Shown: piece after piece, positions 1 to 10,051 of the stretch
Position numbering within the stretch: position 1 is the stretch's first letter
Layout of the letters: each line of letters begins with the position of its first letter
Source: Mycobacterium paraense
Lineage (GTDB): Bacteria; Actinomycetota; Actinomycetes; Mycobacteriales; Mycobacteriaceae
Length of the DNA stretch: 64,000 nucleotides
Direction of reading: 5' to 3'
Assembly: GCF_002101815.1 (NCBI RefSeq)
Contig: NZ_LQPM01000010.1
Coordinates: 310,001-374,000 of the forward strand
Program-made: the position numbers and the translations under genes
The notes under the pieces: model-generated
The model's input: only the letters and a program-made list of their open reading frames with translations
Told to the model about the DNA's origin: nothing
Database searches by the model: none

Positions 1-2250
1 CGGCGCCGGGCCCGTCTCCGCCGGCAGTGGCCGCTCGACGAGCGGATGAACCATCTCGCTGAACAGCTTTCGCTCGATCAGTTGCGGGTCCTCCAGGATG
101 TCGGGCGGGCGGTTCATCGGCCCGGTGGCCACCCCGGCCGCCTGCAGCAGTTCGGCGACGCGCACCGGGGTGCGGGTGCGGGTCAGCGCTGACATCAGCT
201 CTACCAGCTCGCGGCGGTTGGCCAGTCGCGACTCGGCGGTGGCGAAACGCGGGTCGTCCGCCCACTGTCGGTGATCGAAAAGGTCTGCCACGCAGCGCCA
301 TTCGTCGTCCGAGCCGATCGAGATGACGCACCATTCGTCGTCGCCCGCGCAGGGGCACACCGCGTGCAGGGTGGTGTCGTCGCGCAGCGGGCCGATGCCC
401 GCCGCGCGCGCGGCCTCCGCGACGTAGAGCGTGTCGAGCTGATTGACCACGACCTCGGCCTGCGAGATGTGCACGTCGGCCCCATGCCCGGTCCGATTGC
501 GGTGGATCAGCGCGGCCAGCGCCGCGATCGCGGTCACCCGCCCGACCACATGGTCGGGGAAGATCGTCGTCGCGTCGTAGAAGGAATGCCGCCCGCCGTC
601 GGCGCCCTCGTCCGGATGGTCGGACGTCCACAGCCGGGTGACGCCGGTGGCGGCGCGGACGAGCGGGCCGTAGCCCAGCCGGGCGCTCCACGGCCCGGTG
701 TCGCCGAACGCGCTGCTGCCGGCGAGCACGATCCGCGGGTTGAGCCGGCGCAGCGTGTCGTACGGAAAACCCAGGGCGGCAAGGGTTCCCGGCTTGAAGT
801 TGGCGAATACCGCGTCGGCCTCCGCGACCAGCCGGCCGAAGACGTCCTTGCCCCGCTCGCTGCGCAGGTCCAGTCCGAGGCCGAGCTGATTGCGGTGAGT
901 CCACGCGAACGACTCGCTCATGGCGTCGCCGGCGCGGGCCTGCCGCAGCCCGTCCGGGTAATCGGCGCTTTCGACCTTGATGACCTCGGCGCCCAGATCG
1001 CCGAACAGCCGGCCCAGCTCGCCGCCGGCGACGATGATGCCCAGGTCGAGAATCCGCAGCCCCGCCAACGGCTGCTCGCCGACCCTGCCCGACGGGGCCG
1101 GCACCACCACCGGATTGCCGCGCCAATACGGGTCGTCCGCCCCCGCGGTGGGGGCCGGCGCGCGAAAGCCCGAGCGCTGGCCGTCGACGACGAAATAACC
1201 GGTGGGCACGCTGGTGCGCACACCGGGAACGAGCTCGGCCTCCGTGATCGCGCCGACGGCCTGGAAGTGTTCGGAGCCCAGCACCCACGACGGCGGCAGC
1301 ACCGCGGCGATCGGCACCCCGTGCGCCTGACCGGCGGCCACCAAATCCCTCATGGTCTGCTCGGCGAACAGGGCCCGCACCAGCACGCCGATCTCGGGCC
1401 AGGCCGCAAAGCGGGCGGCCAGGGCGTCGAACTTGGGGTCTTGGAATTCTTCGGGCTCGCCCAGCCAGCGCCGCAGGCCGCGCCACTGCCGCGGCGCCAT
1501 GACACACAGCCGGACGTAGCCGTCCTTGCACGGCAGTATCGGATACGCGTCCTGGTTTTTCGGCCGTCCCCGCCACCGCCCGGCGCCGCGGACGCCGGCG
1601 GCGGCCTGCCCGTGCGCGCCGAACGCCGGGTCGAGCGCCATGACGACGGCGTCGAATCGCGAGAAATCGATGTAATCGCCCGTACCGCAACGCAATCGGT
1701 TGTAGTAGGCGACGAGCGCGGCCCACGCCGCCTGGACGGCCGCGGTGGACGACGCGATACCGTCGGGCGGCAGCACCGGCGTGCCGGTGGTGGGACCGGA
1801 TCGCGACAGCGAGCCGCACATCGCGTACAACACCGCGTCGGTGGCGCGCCACGACGAACGCGGGCCGGAAGCGCCGAAGTCGGTGATCGACAGCACCACC
1901 AGGTGCGGGTAGCGGGCGGCCAAGTCCGGGCCGGGTGCGCCGAACGCACCGGCCAGGCCGTCGAGGCCACTGTCCACGACGATGTCGGCCTCGCCGGCGA
2001 GGTCGAGCAACCGGTAGCAGTCGTCCTCCTCGAGCGGGTCCAGCACGGCGCTGCGCTTGTTGGCGTTGTGCACGGCGAACGGGATGCTCGCGCCGGCGAG
2101 CGTCGGCAATTCGTCGCGCCCCAGGTTGCCGCCGGGAGGTTCGACCTTGAGCACGTCGGCGCCGAGGTCGGCGAACAGCCGGGTCACCGCGTCGGCGCCG
2201 CCGCTGGACAAGTCGAGGACGCGCACGCCATCGAGCAACGGGTCGGCCAT
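1..2250 (-). CDS. Family III CoA-transferase (CaiB/BaiF), two-domain fusion, partial at 3' end
   Basis: The frame is open from an ATG at 2250 to the first base of the window, 750 codons, so the C-terminus is missing. Two CaiB/BaiF units are visible: the first opens near residue 8 with VRVLDLSSGGADAVTRLF, the second near residue 397 with LRILDLGIIVAGGELGRLF, and each is followed by the typical GADVLKVE or GAEVIKVE strand. The last visible residues (FSEMVHPLVERPL) are typical of the family's end, so only a few tens of residues are lost. Members move CoA between carboxylic acids; the acid used here cannot be told. It corresponds to Rv1866 by position and size from memory. A 150-base gap separates it from the divergent uppP-like gene. 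Confidence 0.88.
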   Translation of the reverse strand, partial: MADPLLDGVRVLDLSSGGADAVTRLFADLGADVLKVEPPGGNLGRDELPTLAGASIPFAVHNANKRSAVLDPLEEDDCYRLLDLAGEADIVVDSGLDGLAGAFGAPGPDLAARYPHLVVLSITDFGASGPRSSWRATDAVLYAMCGSLSRSGPTTGTPVLPPDGIASSTAAVQAAWAALVAYYNRLRCGTGDYIDFSRFDAVVMALDPAFGAHGQAAAGVRGAGRWRGRPKNQDAYPILPCKDGYVRLCVMAPRQWRGLRRWLGEPEEFQDPKFDALAARFAAWPEIGVLVRALFAEQTMRDLVAAGQAHGVPIAAVLPPSWVLGSEHFQAVGAITEAELVPGVRTSVPTGYFVVDGQRSGFRAPAPTAGADDPYWRGNPVVVPAPSGRVGEQPLAGLRILDLGIIVAGGELGRLFGDLGAEVIKVESADYPDGLRQARAGDAMSESFAWTHRNQLGLGLDLRSERGKDVFGRLVAEADAVFANFKPGTLAALGFPYDTLRRLNPRIVLAGSSAFGDTGPWSARLGYGPLVRAATGVTRLWTSDHPDEGADGGRHSFYDATTIFPDHVVGRVTAIAALAALIHRNRTGHGADVHISQAEVVVNQLDTLYVAEAARAAGIGPLRDDTTLHAVCPCAGDDEWCVISIGSDDEWRCVADLFDHRQWADDPRFATAESRLANRRELVELMSALTRTRTPVRVAELLQAAGVATGPMNRPPDILEDPQLIERKLFSEMVHPLVERPLPAETGPAP

Positions 2251-2400
2251 CCGCTCACGGTACCTGCCTGGTCAGCGGCCGGCCGCGATCGATTGCCCGG
2301 AGACCAAATGTCCAGCCGCCCAAGCCGGTTCGAACGGAAATCCGGACCCGCTACGCTCGGTAGTTCTGTCAACGATCCCCCGGATGGAGGCCCCCAGCAA

Positions 2401-3309
2401 ATGACCGCGCACCTGAGCTACGTCGAGGCCGTGATCGTCGGCGCGTTTCAGGGCGTCACCGAGCTGTTCCCGGTCTCCAGCCTGGGGCACTCGGTCCTGG
2501 TGCCGGCGCTGGTGGGCGGCCAATGGGCCCGCGACCTCAACGTCTCCACCCCCGAATCGCCCTACCTGGCGTTCATCGTCGGTCTGCACGTCGCCACCGC
2601 CGCCGCCCTGCTGGTGTTCTTCTGGCGGGACTGGCTGCGCATCGTGGCTGGCTTCTTCTCGTCGCTGCGGCATCGCCGGATCCAGAGCCCCGACGAGCGG
2701 CTCGCCTGGCTGATCGTGGTCGCCACCATCCCGGTGGGGCTGGCCGGGGTGGCCCTCGAGCACCTGTTCCGGACCACGCTGGGCAAGCCCATCCCGGCCG
2801 CGGCGTTCCTCTTGCTCAACGGCGTCGCCCTCTACGCGGGCGAGGTGTTGCGCCGTCGCGTGTCGCCCGCGGACGGCACGGACGAGCGCGACGAGCCCCA
2901 CAGCGGCGAGGCCATCGACAACCGGCTGGCCCAGCTGCCGATGCGCCGCGGGCTGGTGATCGGGGCCTCCCAGATCCTGGCGCTGCTGCCCGGCATCAGC
3001 CGCTCCGGCATCGCCATGGTGGCCGGGCTGTGGCGCGGCCTGTCGCACGAGGACGCCGCCCGCTTCTCCTTCCTGCTGGCCACGCCGATCATCCTGGCCG
3101 CCGGCGTCTACAAGATCCCCGATCTGTTCGGGCCGCTCGGGGCGGGCATCCAGGGACAAGTCCTGGCCGGCAGCGTCGCCTCGTTCGTCGCCGCCTACCT
3201 GGCCGTGCGCTTCCTCACCCGCTACTTCCAGACCCGGACGCTGACGCCGTTCGCCATCTACTGCGCGCTGGCCGGCGCCGCCAGCCTGGTCTGGCTGAGC
3301 CTTCACTAG
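2401..3309 (+). CDS. uppP: Undecaprenyl-diphosphatase (UppP/BacA family)
   Basis: Predicted 302-residue polytopic inner-membrane phosphatase that would recycle undecaprenyl pyrophosphate to the monophosphate carrier used for peptidoglycan and arabinogalactan precursors. The two family signatures are present: QGVTELFPVSS at residues 17-27 (Q/ExxxE) and PGISRSG near residue 197. The ATG at 2401 is chosen because GGAGG lies 10 bases upstream; the longer upstream open frame is antisense to the CoA-transferase gene and is not real. The sequence is a little longer than the canonical mycobacterial UppP I remember (about 276 residues) and has a charged loop near residues 160-178, so it may be a second paralogue and not the housekeeping copy. 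Confidence 0.85.
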   Translation: MTAHLSYVEAVIVGAFQGVTELFPVSSLGHSVLVPALVGGQWARDLNVSTPESPYLAFIVGLHVATAAALLVFFWRDWLRIVAGFFSSLRHRRIQSPDERLAWLIVVATIPVGLAGVALEHLFRTTLGKPIPAAAFLLLNGVALYAGEVLRRRVSPADGTDERDEPHSGEAIDNRLAQLPMRRGLVIGASQILALLPGISRSGIAMVAGLWRGLSHEDAARFSFLLATPIILAAGVYKIPDLFGPLGAGIQGQVLAGSVASFVAAYLAVRFLTRYFQTRTLTPFAIYCALAGAASLVWLSLH

Positions 3310-3374
3310 GCTCGGCGCCGAGGGGCTCCGACGACGGGCGTCTCGTGGCGGCTGACGCTGGCAGAACCGGCCGA

Positions 3375-3884
3375 TCAGACGGGCGCGCAGCGGTAGCGGA
3401 GCTGACGCACCGCCGAGTCGCCGAAAGTCGTTGTGCGGCAAGCCCCGTCGAACGCCCACCCGTCGCGCTCGTAGAAGCGCCGGGCCGGGGCGTTGCCGTC
3501 CGCCACCCACAACACCGCGCCCGCCACGCCGATCAGCCGCAGCCGCTGCCGGGCCGCGGCCAGCAGCGACCGGCCGACCCCGCGGCGCATGTACGCGGGG
3601 TCGACGTACATCGCCATCAGCTCACCGAAGTTCTGGATGTCGCCGTCGCGGCACAGGCCCGTGGTCGCCAGCCCGAGGATCGCGGCCCCGTCGACCGCGA
3701 CCAACGTCGACGGCATCCGGAGCCCGGGCCGGCCGAAGGTGTACCGGTCGGCAAAGAAGTCCGGTGTGAGCCCGTCGAGAAAGTCCTGGGCGATCAGGCC
3801 CCGGTAGGCCGACCGCCACGACCGCACCTGCACCCGGGCCACCTCGTAGGCGTCCGCTGGGACGGCCGCCCGCACCTCGGTCAC
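3375..3884 (-). CDS. GNAT family N-acetyltransferase
   Basis: A 169-residue single-domain protein with the acetyl-CoA pyrophosphate-binding motif A, RRGVGRSLL, at residues 100-108, preceded by the usual beta-4 strand (LMAMYVDPAYM). The C-terminus (APARRFYERDGWAFDG) is the classic GNAT motif B region where the acceptor side begins. The start is GTG at 3884. The acceptor is unknown; small-molecule or N-terminal acetylation are both possible. It is convergent with the uppP-like gene and divergent from the SDR gene. Confidence 0.85.
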   Translation of the reverse strand: MTEVRAAVPADAYEVARVQVRSWRSAYRGLIAQDFLDGLTPDFFADRYTFGRPGLRMPSTLVAVDGAAILGLATTGLCRDGDIQNFGELMAMYVDPAYMRRGVGRSLLAAARQRLRLIGVAGAVLWVADGNAPARRFYERDGWAFDGACRTTTFGDSAVRQLRYRCAPV

Positions 3885-3992
3885 CGTTGCAGTATCGGCC
3901 TGCGCGGCGCTATTTGCGCGGCGCGGCGTCGAGTGCTGTGCTTAGCCCATCGCAAACCTGACACCCGTCAACTTTTTCTGGGAGGACCCGCC

Positions 3993-4841
3993 ATGGCAGA
4001 CACGGCGTCGATCGGCCTGAAGGTCCGCGACAAGGTCATCGTGATCACCGGCGGGGCGCGGGGCATCGGGCTGGCCACCGCGACCGCGCTGCACAATTTG
4101 GGCGCCAAGGTGGCGATCGGCGACATCGACGAGGTGCGGGTCAAGGAATCCGGCGCCGCGCTCGGGCTGGACGTCTACGGGAAGCTGGACGTCACCGACC
4201 GGGACTCCTTCGCGGGCTTCCTCGATCAGGTGGAGCGCCAGCTCGGCCCGATCGACGTGCTGGTCAACAACGCCGGCATCATGCCGCTCGGCCGGGTCGC
4301 CGACGAGACGGACGCGGTCACCCGGCGCGTCCTCGACATCAACGTCTACGGCGTCATCCTGGGCAGCAAGCTGGCGCTCGAGCGGATGGTCCCGCGCGGA
4401 TCGGGCCACGTCATCAACGTGGCCTCGCTCGCCGGGGAGAGCTATATCCCCGGTGCGGCCACGTACTGCGCGAGCAAGCACGCGGTGGTGGGTTTCACCG
4501 ACACGGCGCGGCTCGAGTACCGGACGACCGGCGTGAAATTCTCGATGGTGCTGCCGACGTTCGTCAACACCGAACTCATCGCCGGGACCTCCGGGGCGAA
4601 GGGCTTCAAGAACGCCGAGCCGGCCGACATTGCCAACGCGATCGTGGAGCTGGTCGCCAGGCCGAAGCCGCGGGTGCGGGTCACGAAAGCGATGGGCGCG
4701 CTGGTCGCTTCGGCCAAGTTCATGCCGCGCTCGCTGGCCGAGGGCATCAACCGCGCCATGGGCGGCGAGCACGTGTTCACCGACGACGTCGATGCCGAGA
4801 AGCGCCGCGCCTACGAGGCGCGCGCCCGCGGCGAGGAATAG
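3993..4841 (+). CDS. SDR family NAD(P)-dependent oxidoreductase
   Basis: A 282-residue classical short-chain dehydrogenase. The cofactor loop TGGARGIG is at residues 19-26, NNAG at 91-94, and the catalytic Ser144, Tyr157 and Lys161 are all present (the tail of the active site reads YCASK). The aspartate in IGDID after beta-2 suggests NAD rather than NADP preference. The ATG at 3993 follows GGAGG by seven bases. A C-terminal segment of about 60 residues with [10 protein letters not shown] is shared with mycobacterial membrane-associated SDRs acting on lipid or retinol-like substrates; the true substrate is unknown. It corresponds by position to Rv1865c from memory. Confidence 0.87.
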   Translation: MADTASIGLKVRDKVIVITGGARGIGLATATALHNLGAKVAIGDIDEVRVKESGAALGLDVYGKLDVTDRDSFAGFLDQVERQLGPIDVLVNNAGIMPLGRVADETDAVTRRVLDINVYGVILGSKLALERMVPRGSGHVINVASLAGESYIPGAATYCASKHAVVGFTDTARLEYRTTGVKFSMVLPTFVNTELIAGTSGAKGFKNAEPADIANAIVELVARPKPRVRVTKAMGALVASAKFMPRSLAEGINRAMGGEHVFTDDVDAEKRRAYEARARGEE

Positions 4842-4941
4842 CGGCGATCGCGAGCGCGGCGGAGCCGGGCGAAGCGGGTCGCCGCCATCAGGAATAGGCA
4901 CCCTCGGGCGCGGTTCATCTCGAACGCGGACAATCGGCGGG

Positions 4942-7353
4942 GTGACTGTCGAAAGCCCAACCACCCAGCCCCTTGCCGACGACGAACTTGATCTGATCCA
5001 CGCGTATTGGCGTGCCGCCAATTACCTGTCGGTCGGGCAGATCTACCTGCTCGACAACCCGCTGCTGGCCGAACCGCTGTCGCCCGAACACGTCAAACCC
5101 CGGCTGTTGGGGCACTGGGGCACCACGCCCGGGCTCAACCTCATCTATGCCCACCTGAACCGGGTCATCCGCAACCGCGACGCCAACGTCATCTACGTCA
5201 CCGGGCCCGGCCACGGCGGACCCGGGCTGGTGGCCAACGCCTACCTGGAGGGCACCTACAGCGAGGTGTACACCGGCATCGAGGAGGACGCCGAAGGGTT
5301 GCGAAAGCTGTTCCGGCAGTTCTCCTTTCCCGGCGGCATCCCCAGCCACGTCGCCGCCCAGACGCCCGGGTCGATCCACGAGGGCGGCGAGCTGGGCTAC
5401 GCCCTGGTGCACGCCTACGGCGCGGCGTTCGACAACCCCGACCTGGTGGTGGCATGCGTGGTCGGCGACGGCGAGGCCGAGACGGGCCCGCTGGCCGCGA
5501 GCTGGCACTCCAACAAATTCCTCAACCCGGTCACCGACGGCGCGGTGTTGCCGATCCTGCAGCTCAACGGCTACAAGATCGCCAACCCGACCGTGCTGGC
5601 GCGCATCCCCCACCCCGAGCTGGAGGCGCTGCTGCGCGGGTACGGCTACCGGCCGATCACGGTCGCCGCGCACGAAGACCAGGACCCCACCGACGTGCAC
5701 CGCCAGCTGGCCGCCGCGGTCGACGACGCGTTCGACGACATCGCGGCGATCCAGGGCGCGGCGCGCGCCGGCGTCCGGGCGGAGCGTCCGGTGTGGCCGA
5801 TGATCGTGTTGCGCACCCCCAAGGGCTGGACCGGGCCCAAGGTGGTGGACGGCAAGAAGGTCGAGGGCACCTGGCGGGCGCACCAGGTGCCGCTGGCCGA
5901 GACCCACGACAACCCGACTCACCGCGCGCAGCTGGAGGAATGGCTGCGCAGCTACCGGCCCGACGAACTGTTCGACGGCAGCGGCGCCCTGCGCCCCGAG
6001 CTGCGGGCCCTGGCGCCCCGCGGCGATCGCCGGATGAGCGCCAACCCGCACGCCAACGGCGGCCTGCTGCTGCACGACCTCAACCTGCCCGACTTCCGCG
6101 ACTACGCGGTGCCGGTGCCACGCCCGGCCACCCAGACGCACGAGGCCACCCGGGTACTGGGGACCTTCCTGCGCGACGTGATCGCCCGCAATCCCGACCG
6201 GTTCCGCCTGATGGGTCCCGATGAGACGGCCTCCAACCGGCTCGACGCCGTGTACGGGTCGACCGCCAAGGCGTGGATGTCGGAGATCGAGCCCGACGAC
6301 GAGCACCTGGCGCCCGACGGCCGGGTGATGGAGGTGCTCTCCGAGCACCTGTGCCAGGGCTGGCTGGAGGGCTACCTGCTGACCGGCCGGCACGGTCTGT
6401 TCAATTGCTACGAGGCGTTCGTGCACATCGTCGACTCGATGCTCAACCAGCACGCGAAGTGGCTGGCCACCAGCCGGGAACTGCCGTGGCGGCGCCCGAT
6501 CGCGTCGCTGAACTACCTACTGACCTCGCACGTGTGGCGCCAGGACCACAACGGCGCGTCACACCAGGACCCCGGCTTCATCGACCTGGTCGCCAACAAG
6601 CGCGCCGAGCTGACCCGGGTGTACCTGCCGCCGGACGGCAACACGCTGCTGTCGGTGGCCGACCACTGCCTGCGCAGCCGCGACTACGTCAACGTCATCG
6701 TCGCCGGCAAGCAGCCGGCCCTGGCCTACCTGGACATGGACCAGGCGATCGCGCACTGCGCGCGCGGGCTGGGCATCTGGGAGTGGGCGAGTACGTCCGG
6801 CTCGGCGATGGCCGAGCCGGACGTGGTGCTGGCCTGCGCGGGCGACATCCCGACGCTGGAGACGCTGGCCGCCGCCGACATCCTGCGCCGCGAACTGCCC
6901 GGGCTGGCGGTGCGCGTGATCAACATTGTCGACCTGATGCGGCTGCAGCCGGAGTCTGAGCACCCACATGGCTTGCCGGACAAGGAATTCGACGCGCTGT
7001 TCACCCGCGACCGGCCGGTCATCTTCGCCTACCACGGCTACCCGTGGCTGATCCACCGCCTCACCTATCGGCGGGCCAATCATGAGCGCATGCATGTGCG
7101 CGGCTTCAAGGAGCGCGGCACCACCACGACGCCGTTCGACATGGTGATGCTCAATGACCTCGACCGGTTCCACCTGGTCATGGACGTCATCGACCGGGTG
7201 GACGGGCTGGCCAGCCAGGCTGCGGTGCTGCGCCAGCGAATGGTCGACGCCCGCCTGGCCGCCCGCGTCTACACCCGCGAGCACGGCGAGGACGACCCGG
7301 CGATCTCGGGGTGGACCTGGGAGGCGAGCGAGCTGAACGAACGTAGTGGGTGA
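4942..7353 (+). CDS. xfp: Xylulose-5-phosphate/fructose-6-phosphate phosphoketolase
   Basis: A TPP-dependent 803-residue enzyme that cleaves xylulose 5-phosphate (and usually fructose 6-phosphate) with phosphate to acetyl phosphate plus glyceraldehyde 3-phosphate (or erythrose 4-phosphate). Signatures: GPGHGGPG at 88-95, EGGELGY at 147-153 and the TPP-binding GDGEAETG at 175-182; [13 protein letters not shown] lies in the middle domain. The length is typical. The GTG at 4942 is the only start that gives the family N-terminus ([23 protein letters not shown]); the open frame upstream overlaps the SDR gene and is spurious. No acetate kinase or phosphotransacetylase gene is adjacent. It is not part of the M. 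tuberculosis order I recall here, so it may be an insertion. Confidence 0.93.
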   Translation: MTVESPTTQPLADDELDLIHAYWRAANYLSVGQIYLLDNPLLAEPLSPEHVKPRLLGHWGTTPGLNLIYAHLNRVIRNRDANVIYVTGPGHGGPGLVANAYLEGTYSEVYTGIEEDAEGLRKLFRQFSFPGGIPSHVAAQTPGSIHEGGELGYALVHAYGAAFDNPDLVVACVVGDGEAETGPLAASWHSNKFLNPVTDGAVLPILQLNGYKIANPTVLARIPHPELEALLRGYGYRPITVAAHEDQDPTDVHRQLAAAVDDAFDDIAAIQGAARAGVRAERPVWPMIVLRTPKGWTGPKVVDGKKVEGTWRAHQVPLAETHDNPTHRAQLEEWLRSYRPDELFDGSGALRPELRALAPRGDRRMSANPHANGGLLLHDLNLPDFRDYAVPVPRPATQTHEATRVLGTFLRDVIARNPDRFRLMGPDETASNRLDAVYGSTAKAWMSEIEPDDEHLAPDGRVMEVLSEHLCQGWLEGYLLTGRHGLFNCYEAFVHIVDSMLNQHAKWLATSRELPWRRPIASLNYLLTSHVWRQDHNGASHQDPGFIDLVANKRAELTRVYLPPDGNTLLSVADHCLRSRDYVNVIVAGKQPALAYLDMDQAIAHCARGLGIWEWASTSGSAMAEPDVVLACAGDIPTLETLAAADILRRELPGLAVRVINIVDLMRLQPESEHPHGLPDKEFDALFTRDRPVIFAYHGYPWLIHRLTYRRANHERMHVRGFKERGTTTTPFDMVMLNDLDRFHLVMDVIDRVDGLASQAAVLRQRMVDARLAARVYTREHGEDDPAISGWTWEASELNERSG

Positions 7354-7411
7354 CGGGAGCGAGACGACCAATTGGACCTGGACCGAACGCGGCGAGTGAC
7401 CGGAGGGACGC

Positions 7412-7543
7412 CTACCTGAAGTCCCTCGGCTTCTCGGCGTCGATGTGCCAGATCCAATTGCCGTTGAGGGGCCTGTCAAAGACAAGCGCACCCAACGGAG
7501 CGATGACAAATATCGAGATCAACGTCCATATCGTTGTCGCCAT
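7412..7543 (-). CDS. Small predicted membrane protein, 43 residues
   Basis: An ATG-initiated 43-codon frame with a good ribosome site (GAGAGGGG, 5-6 bases upstream of the ATG). The product has one hydrophobic helix (residues about 5-22, TLISIFVIAPLGALVF) followed by a polar tail with tryptophans and acidic and basic residues (NGNWIWHIDAEKP). No family is recognised. It is divergent from the CGNR regulator gene, and the 97 bases between them hold an inverted repeat, suggesting it may be that regulator's target. Reading the other strand gives a less convincing frame without a ribosome site. Confidence 0.5.
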   Translation of the reverse strand: MATTIWTLISIFVIAPLGALVFDRPLNGNWIWHIDAEKPRDFR

Positions 7544-7580
7544 CGGTCGCCCCTCTCGTGCGAGCTCATCCGCCTGACCG

Positions 7581-7603
7581 TGTAACCGTCTTGGATAGTT
7601 ACA
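7581..7603. promoter_or_regulatory. Candidate operator: TGTAAC-N11-GTTACA inverted repeat
   Basis: A perfect 6+6 inverted repeat lies in the divergent intergenic region between the small membrane gene and the CGNR gene. A related third half-site (GTTAC) abuts the CGNR start codon at 7636-7640, and the longer motif GTAACCNNCTTG occurs once on each strand. This arrangement is typical of an autoregulated local transcription factor. Binding is inferred, not shown. Confidence 0.4.
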
Positions 7604-7640
7604 TCTTGTCTGACGCCATGAAACCTGTCAAGGTGGTTAC

Positions 7641-8213
7641 ATGAGGTTTTACTACGTGGGCGGGCGGCTGTGCCTCGACTTCGTCGGCACGCTGAGATAT
7701 CGGACTTCAGCGCGTGAGGACCTGCTGTCCGACCCGCAGCGGTTGTCGGACTGGGCAATTGGGGCGGCGCTGGCGGATGCGGCGATCGAGGTCACCGACG
7801 ACGAACTGGCGGCCGCGATCGCGCTGCGCGAAGCCAGCTACCGGGTCGTGGTGGCACGCCTCGGGGGTGGGCGGCCCGAGGCCGCCGACGTCGACCTGCT
7901 GAATGAGCACGGCTCCCAACCCCAGCTCACGCCGGTGTTGCAGCCGAACGGGTCGGTGCGCCGTGGCGGTACCGCGCCGCAGCTGCTTGCCAGGCTGGCC
8001 GCAGACCTGCTCGACCTTTATGCCGGACCCGACTTCGAGAAGGTCAAGGAATGTTCCGCCGCCGGCTGTACGCGCCTCTACATCGACGCGTCGCGCGCCC
8101 GGAACCGGCATTGGTGTGGGATGAGCACCTGCGGCAACCGCGCCAAGGTTCAGGCCTTCCGCGCCCGCCGGCACGCCGGTGCCGCTGCGCTCGAGGGTTC
8201 CCCATCCGACTGA
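7641..8213 (+). CDS. CGNR zinc-finger / ABATE-domain transcription regulator
   Basis: A 190-residue protein. The N-terminal part (residues 1 to about 125, starting FYYVGGRLCLDFVGTL) matches the ABATE ligand-binding domain found in putative stress regulators. The C-terminal part carries the treble-clef zinc finger: Cys138, Cys143, Cys159 and the CGNR tetrad at 164-167, followed by basic residues. The family is predicted to bind DNA and sense a small ligand. The ATG at 7641 sits four bases after AGGTGG and directly follows a GTTAC half-site, so autoregulation is likely. Confidence 0.85.
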   Translation: MRFYYVGGRLCLDFVGTLRYRTSAREDLLSDPQRLSDWAIGAALADAAIEVTDDELAAAIALREASYRVVVARLGGGRPEAADVDLLNEHGSQPQLTPVLQPNGSVRRGGTAPQLLARLAADLLDLYAGPDFEKVKECSAAGCTRLYIDASRARNRHWCGMSTCGNRAKVQAFRARRHAGAAALEGSPSD

Positions 8214-8248
8214 CCTGGCCGAACGCCGGCCGCGGGTAAACTTGCCGG

Positions 8249-8989
8249 ATGCCCGACGCCATCGCTGCCGCACCGCCGTCGGCGCCCCATCGGTTCCGTG
8301 TGCACCTCGACATCGCCGTGGTCGTCGCGGTGCTGGTGCTGACCAACCTGATCGCGCACTTCACCACGCCGTGGGCCAGCATCGCCACCGTCCCCGCCGC
8401 CGCCGTGGGCCTGGCGGTGCTGATGCGAGCCCGGGGGCTGGACTGGGTCGACCTCGGCCTGGGCCGCGCGCACTGGAGGTCCGGGCTGGGCTATGCGCTG
8501 GGCGCCGTGGGCGTCGTGGCCGCGGTGATCGGGCTGGGGATCCTGCTGCCGATGACGCGGCCGATGTTCCTGAACAACCACTACGCCACGATCTCCGGCG
8601 CCCTGATCGCCTCGATGATCGTCATCCCGCTGCAGACCGTGATCCCCGAGGAGCTCGCGTTTCGGGGCGTGCTGCACGGCACGCTGAACCGCGCCTGGGG
8701 TTTTCGGGGCGTGGCGCTGGGCGGGTCGCTGCTCTTCGGTCTCTGGCACGTGGCCACGTCGCTCGGGCTCACCAGCAACAACGTCGGCTTCACCCGGCTG
8801 TTCGGCGGCGGGTTCGCTGGGATGCTGGCCGGCGTGACGCTGGCGGTGTTGGCCACCGGGGCCGCCGGGTTCGTCTTCAGCTGGCTGCGCCGGCGCAGTG
8901 GCAGCCTGATCGCGCCGATCGCGTTGCACTGGTCGCTCAACGGGCTCGGCGCCCTGGCCGCGGCGCTGGTCTGGCACCTGTCGACCTGA
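8249..8989 (+). CDS. CPBP family intramembrane metalloprotease
   Basis: A 246-residue polytopic membrane protein of the CAAX-protease/bacteriocin-processing (Abi) family. Conserved catalytic elements are seen: EELAFRG at 134-140 (EExxxR), the histidine in FGLWHVATS near residue 167 and a terminal HWSLNG near 235. About seven hydrophobic segments are present. Some bacterial members act in bacteriocin immunity or surface anchoring; the role in mycobacteria is unknown. It corresponds to Rv1863c by position from memory. The start is ATG 8249, 35 bases after the CGNR gene stop. Confidence 0.83.
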   Translation: MPDAIAAAPPSAPHRFRVHLDIAVVVAVLVLTNLIAHFTTPWASIATVPAAAVGLAVLMRARGLDWVDLGLGRAHWRSGLGYALGAVGVVAAVIGLGILLPMTRPMFLNNHYATISGALIASMIVIPLQTVIPEELAFRGVLHGTLNRAWGFRGVALGGSLLFGLWHVATSLGLTSNNVGFTRLFGGGFAGMLAGVTLAVLATGAAGFVFSWLRRRSGSLIAPIALHWSLNGLGALAAALVWHLST

Positions 8990-8995
8990 GGCGCG

Positions 8996-10027
8996 CTACA
9001 CCAGCAGCACGGCGGCGCCCGCGATGCGTCCGGCGCTGAGGTCGGTCAGCGCCTCGTCGGCCTTGTCGAGCGGGTACTCCGGCGTCGTGACCTCGATGTG
9101 GTGCTGCCCGGCGAATTCGAGGAAGGCTCGCGCGTCGGCCCGCGTGTTCGACGTGACCGACCGCACCTGGCGCTCCTGAAACAGGTGGCGCTGGTAGTTC
9201 AGGGGCGGGATGTCGGAGAGGTGGATGCCCGCGATCGCCAGCGTGCCGCCCCGGTCCAGCGCCTCCAGCGCGGGCAGCACCAGCTCGCCGACGGGCGCGA
9301 AGAGAATCGCGGCGTCCAGCGCGACCGGCGGCGGATCCGCCGCGCCCTGCGCGGACGCCGCGCCGAGCTCCAGCGCCAGCTTGCGCGCTTCGGCGCCGCG
9401 GGTCATCACGTGCACCTCGGCGCCCTGCGCCAGCGCCACCTGCGCGGTGATGTGGGCGCTGCCGCCGAAGCCGTAGAGCCCGAGCCGCCCGCCCGGCGGT
9501 AGCTCGGCGCGCAGCAGGGATCGGTACCCGATGATGCCGGCGCACAGCAGCGGGGCCAGCTCGCTGTCGCTGTAGCCGCTCGGCAGGTGGTGCGCGAACG
9601 CGGCTGGGACGGTGGCGAATTCGGCGTATCCGCCGTCGGCGTCCCAGCCGGTGTACCGGGATTGCGGGCACAGGTTCTCGTCGCCGCGGCGGCAGTATTT
9701 GCACACCCCGCAGGTGTGGCGCAGCCAGGCGATGCCCACCCGGTCGCCCGGTCTGAAGTCGTCACCCGCGTCGGCGCCGACCTCGACGACCTCCCCCACC
9801 ACCTCGTGCCCGGGCGTCACCCGCTCGCGGTGCACCGGGAGGTCGCCCTCGGTGACGTGCAGGTCGGTGCGGCACACGCCGCAGGCGCGAACGGCGACCA
9901 GCAACTCCGACGGTTCCGGCCGCGGCACCTCGGCGGTGACCTGCTGGAGCGGGCCGGTGTCCATCGGCCCCGGGCGGCGCACGCGCCACGCGCGCATTGT
10001 CGTGGTCGTCGCCGCCGGGGCCATCAC
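8996..10027 (-). CDS. adhA: Zinc-dependent alcohol dehydrogenase (MDR family)
   Basis: A medium-chain dehydrogenase of up to 343 residues. The catalytic zinc site is visible ([15 protein letters not shown] and [10 protein letters not shown]), as is the structural zinc lobe [15 protein letters not shown]; the Rossmann core reads [11 protein letters not shown]. It belongs to the zinc-binding alcohol dehydrogenase class like Rv1862/AdhA, which oxidises alcohols or reduces aldehydes with NAD(P). Starts at GTG 10027, ATG 10024 or the internal ATG 9997 (MRAWRV) are all possible; the first two are preceded only by a G-rich stretch. It ends 7 bases from the convergent CPBP gene. Confidence 0.87.
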   Translation of the reverse strand: MMAPAATTTTMRAWRVRRPGPMDTGPLQQVTAEVPRPEPSELLVAVRACGVCRTDLHVTEGDLPVHRERVTPGHEVVGEVVEVGADAGDDFRPGDRVGIAWLRHTCGVCKYCRRGDENLCPQSRYTGWDADGGYAEFATVPAAFAHHLPSGYSDSELAPLLCAGIIGYRSLLRAELPPGGRLGLYGFGGSAHITAQVALAQGAEVHVMTRGAEARKLALELGAASAQGAADPPPVALDAAILFAPVGELVLPALEALDRGGTLAIAGIHLSDIPPLNYQRHLFQERQVRSVTSNTRADARAFLEFAGQHHIEVTTPEYPLDKADEALTDLSAGRIAGAAVLLV

Positions 10028-10051
10028 CCCATCATGCCGGGTGACCCGCGG

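Noticed and set aside
271..2400. A long upstream extension of the uppP frame
   Set aside because: It runs antisense through the CoA-transferase gene. The ATG at 2401 has a ribosome site and the family start.
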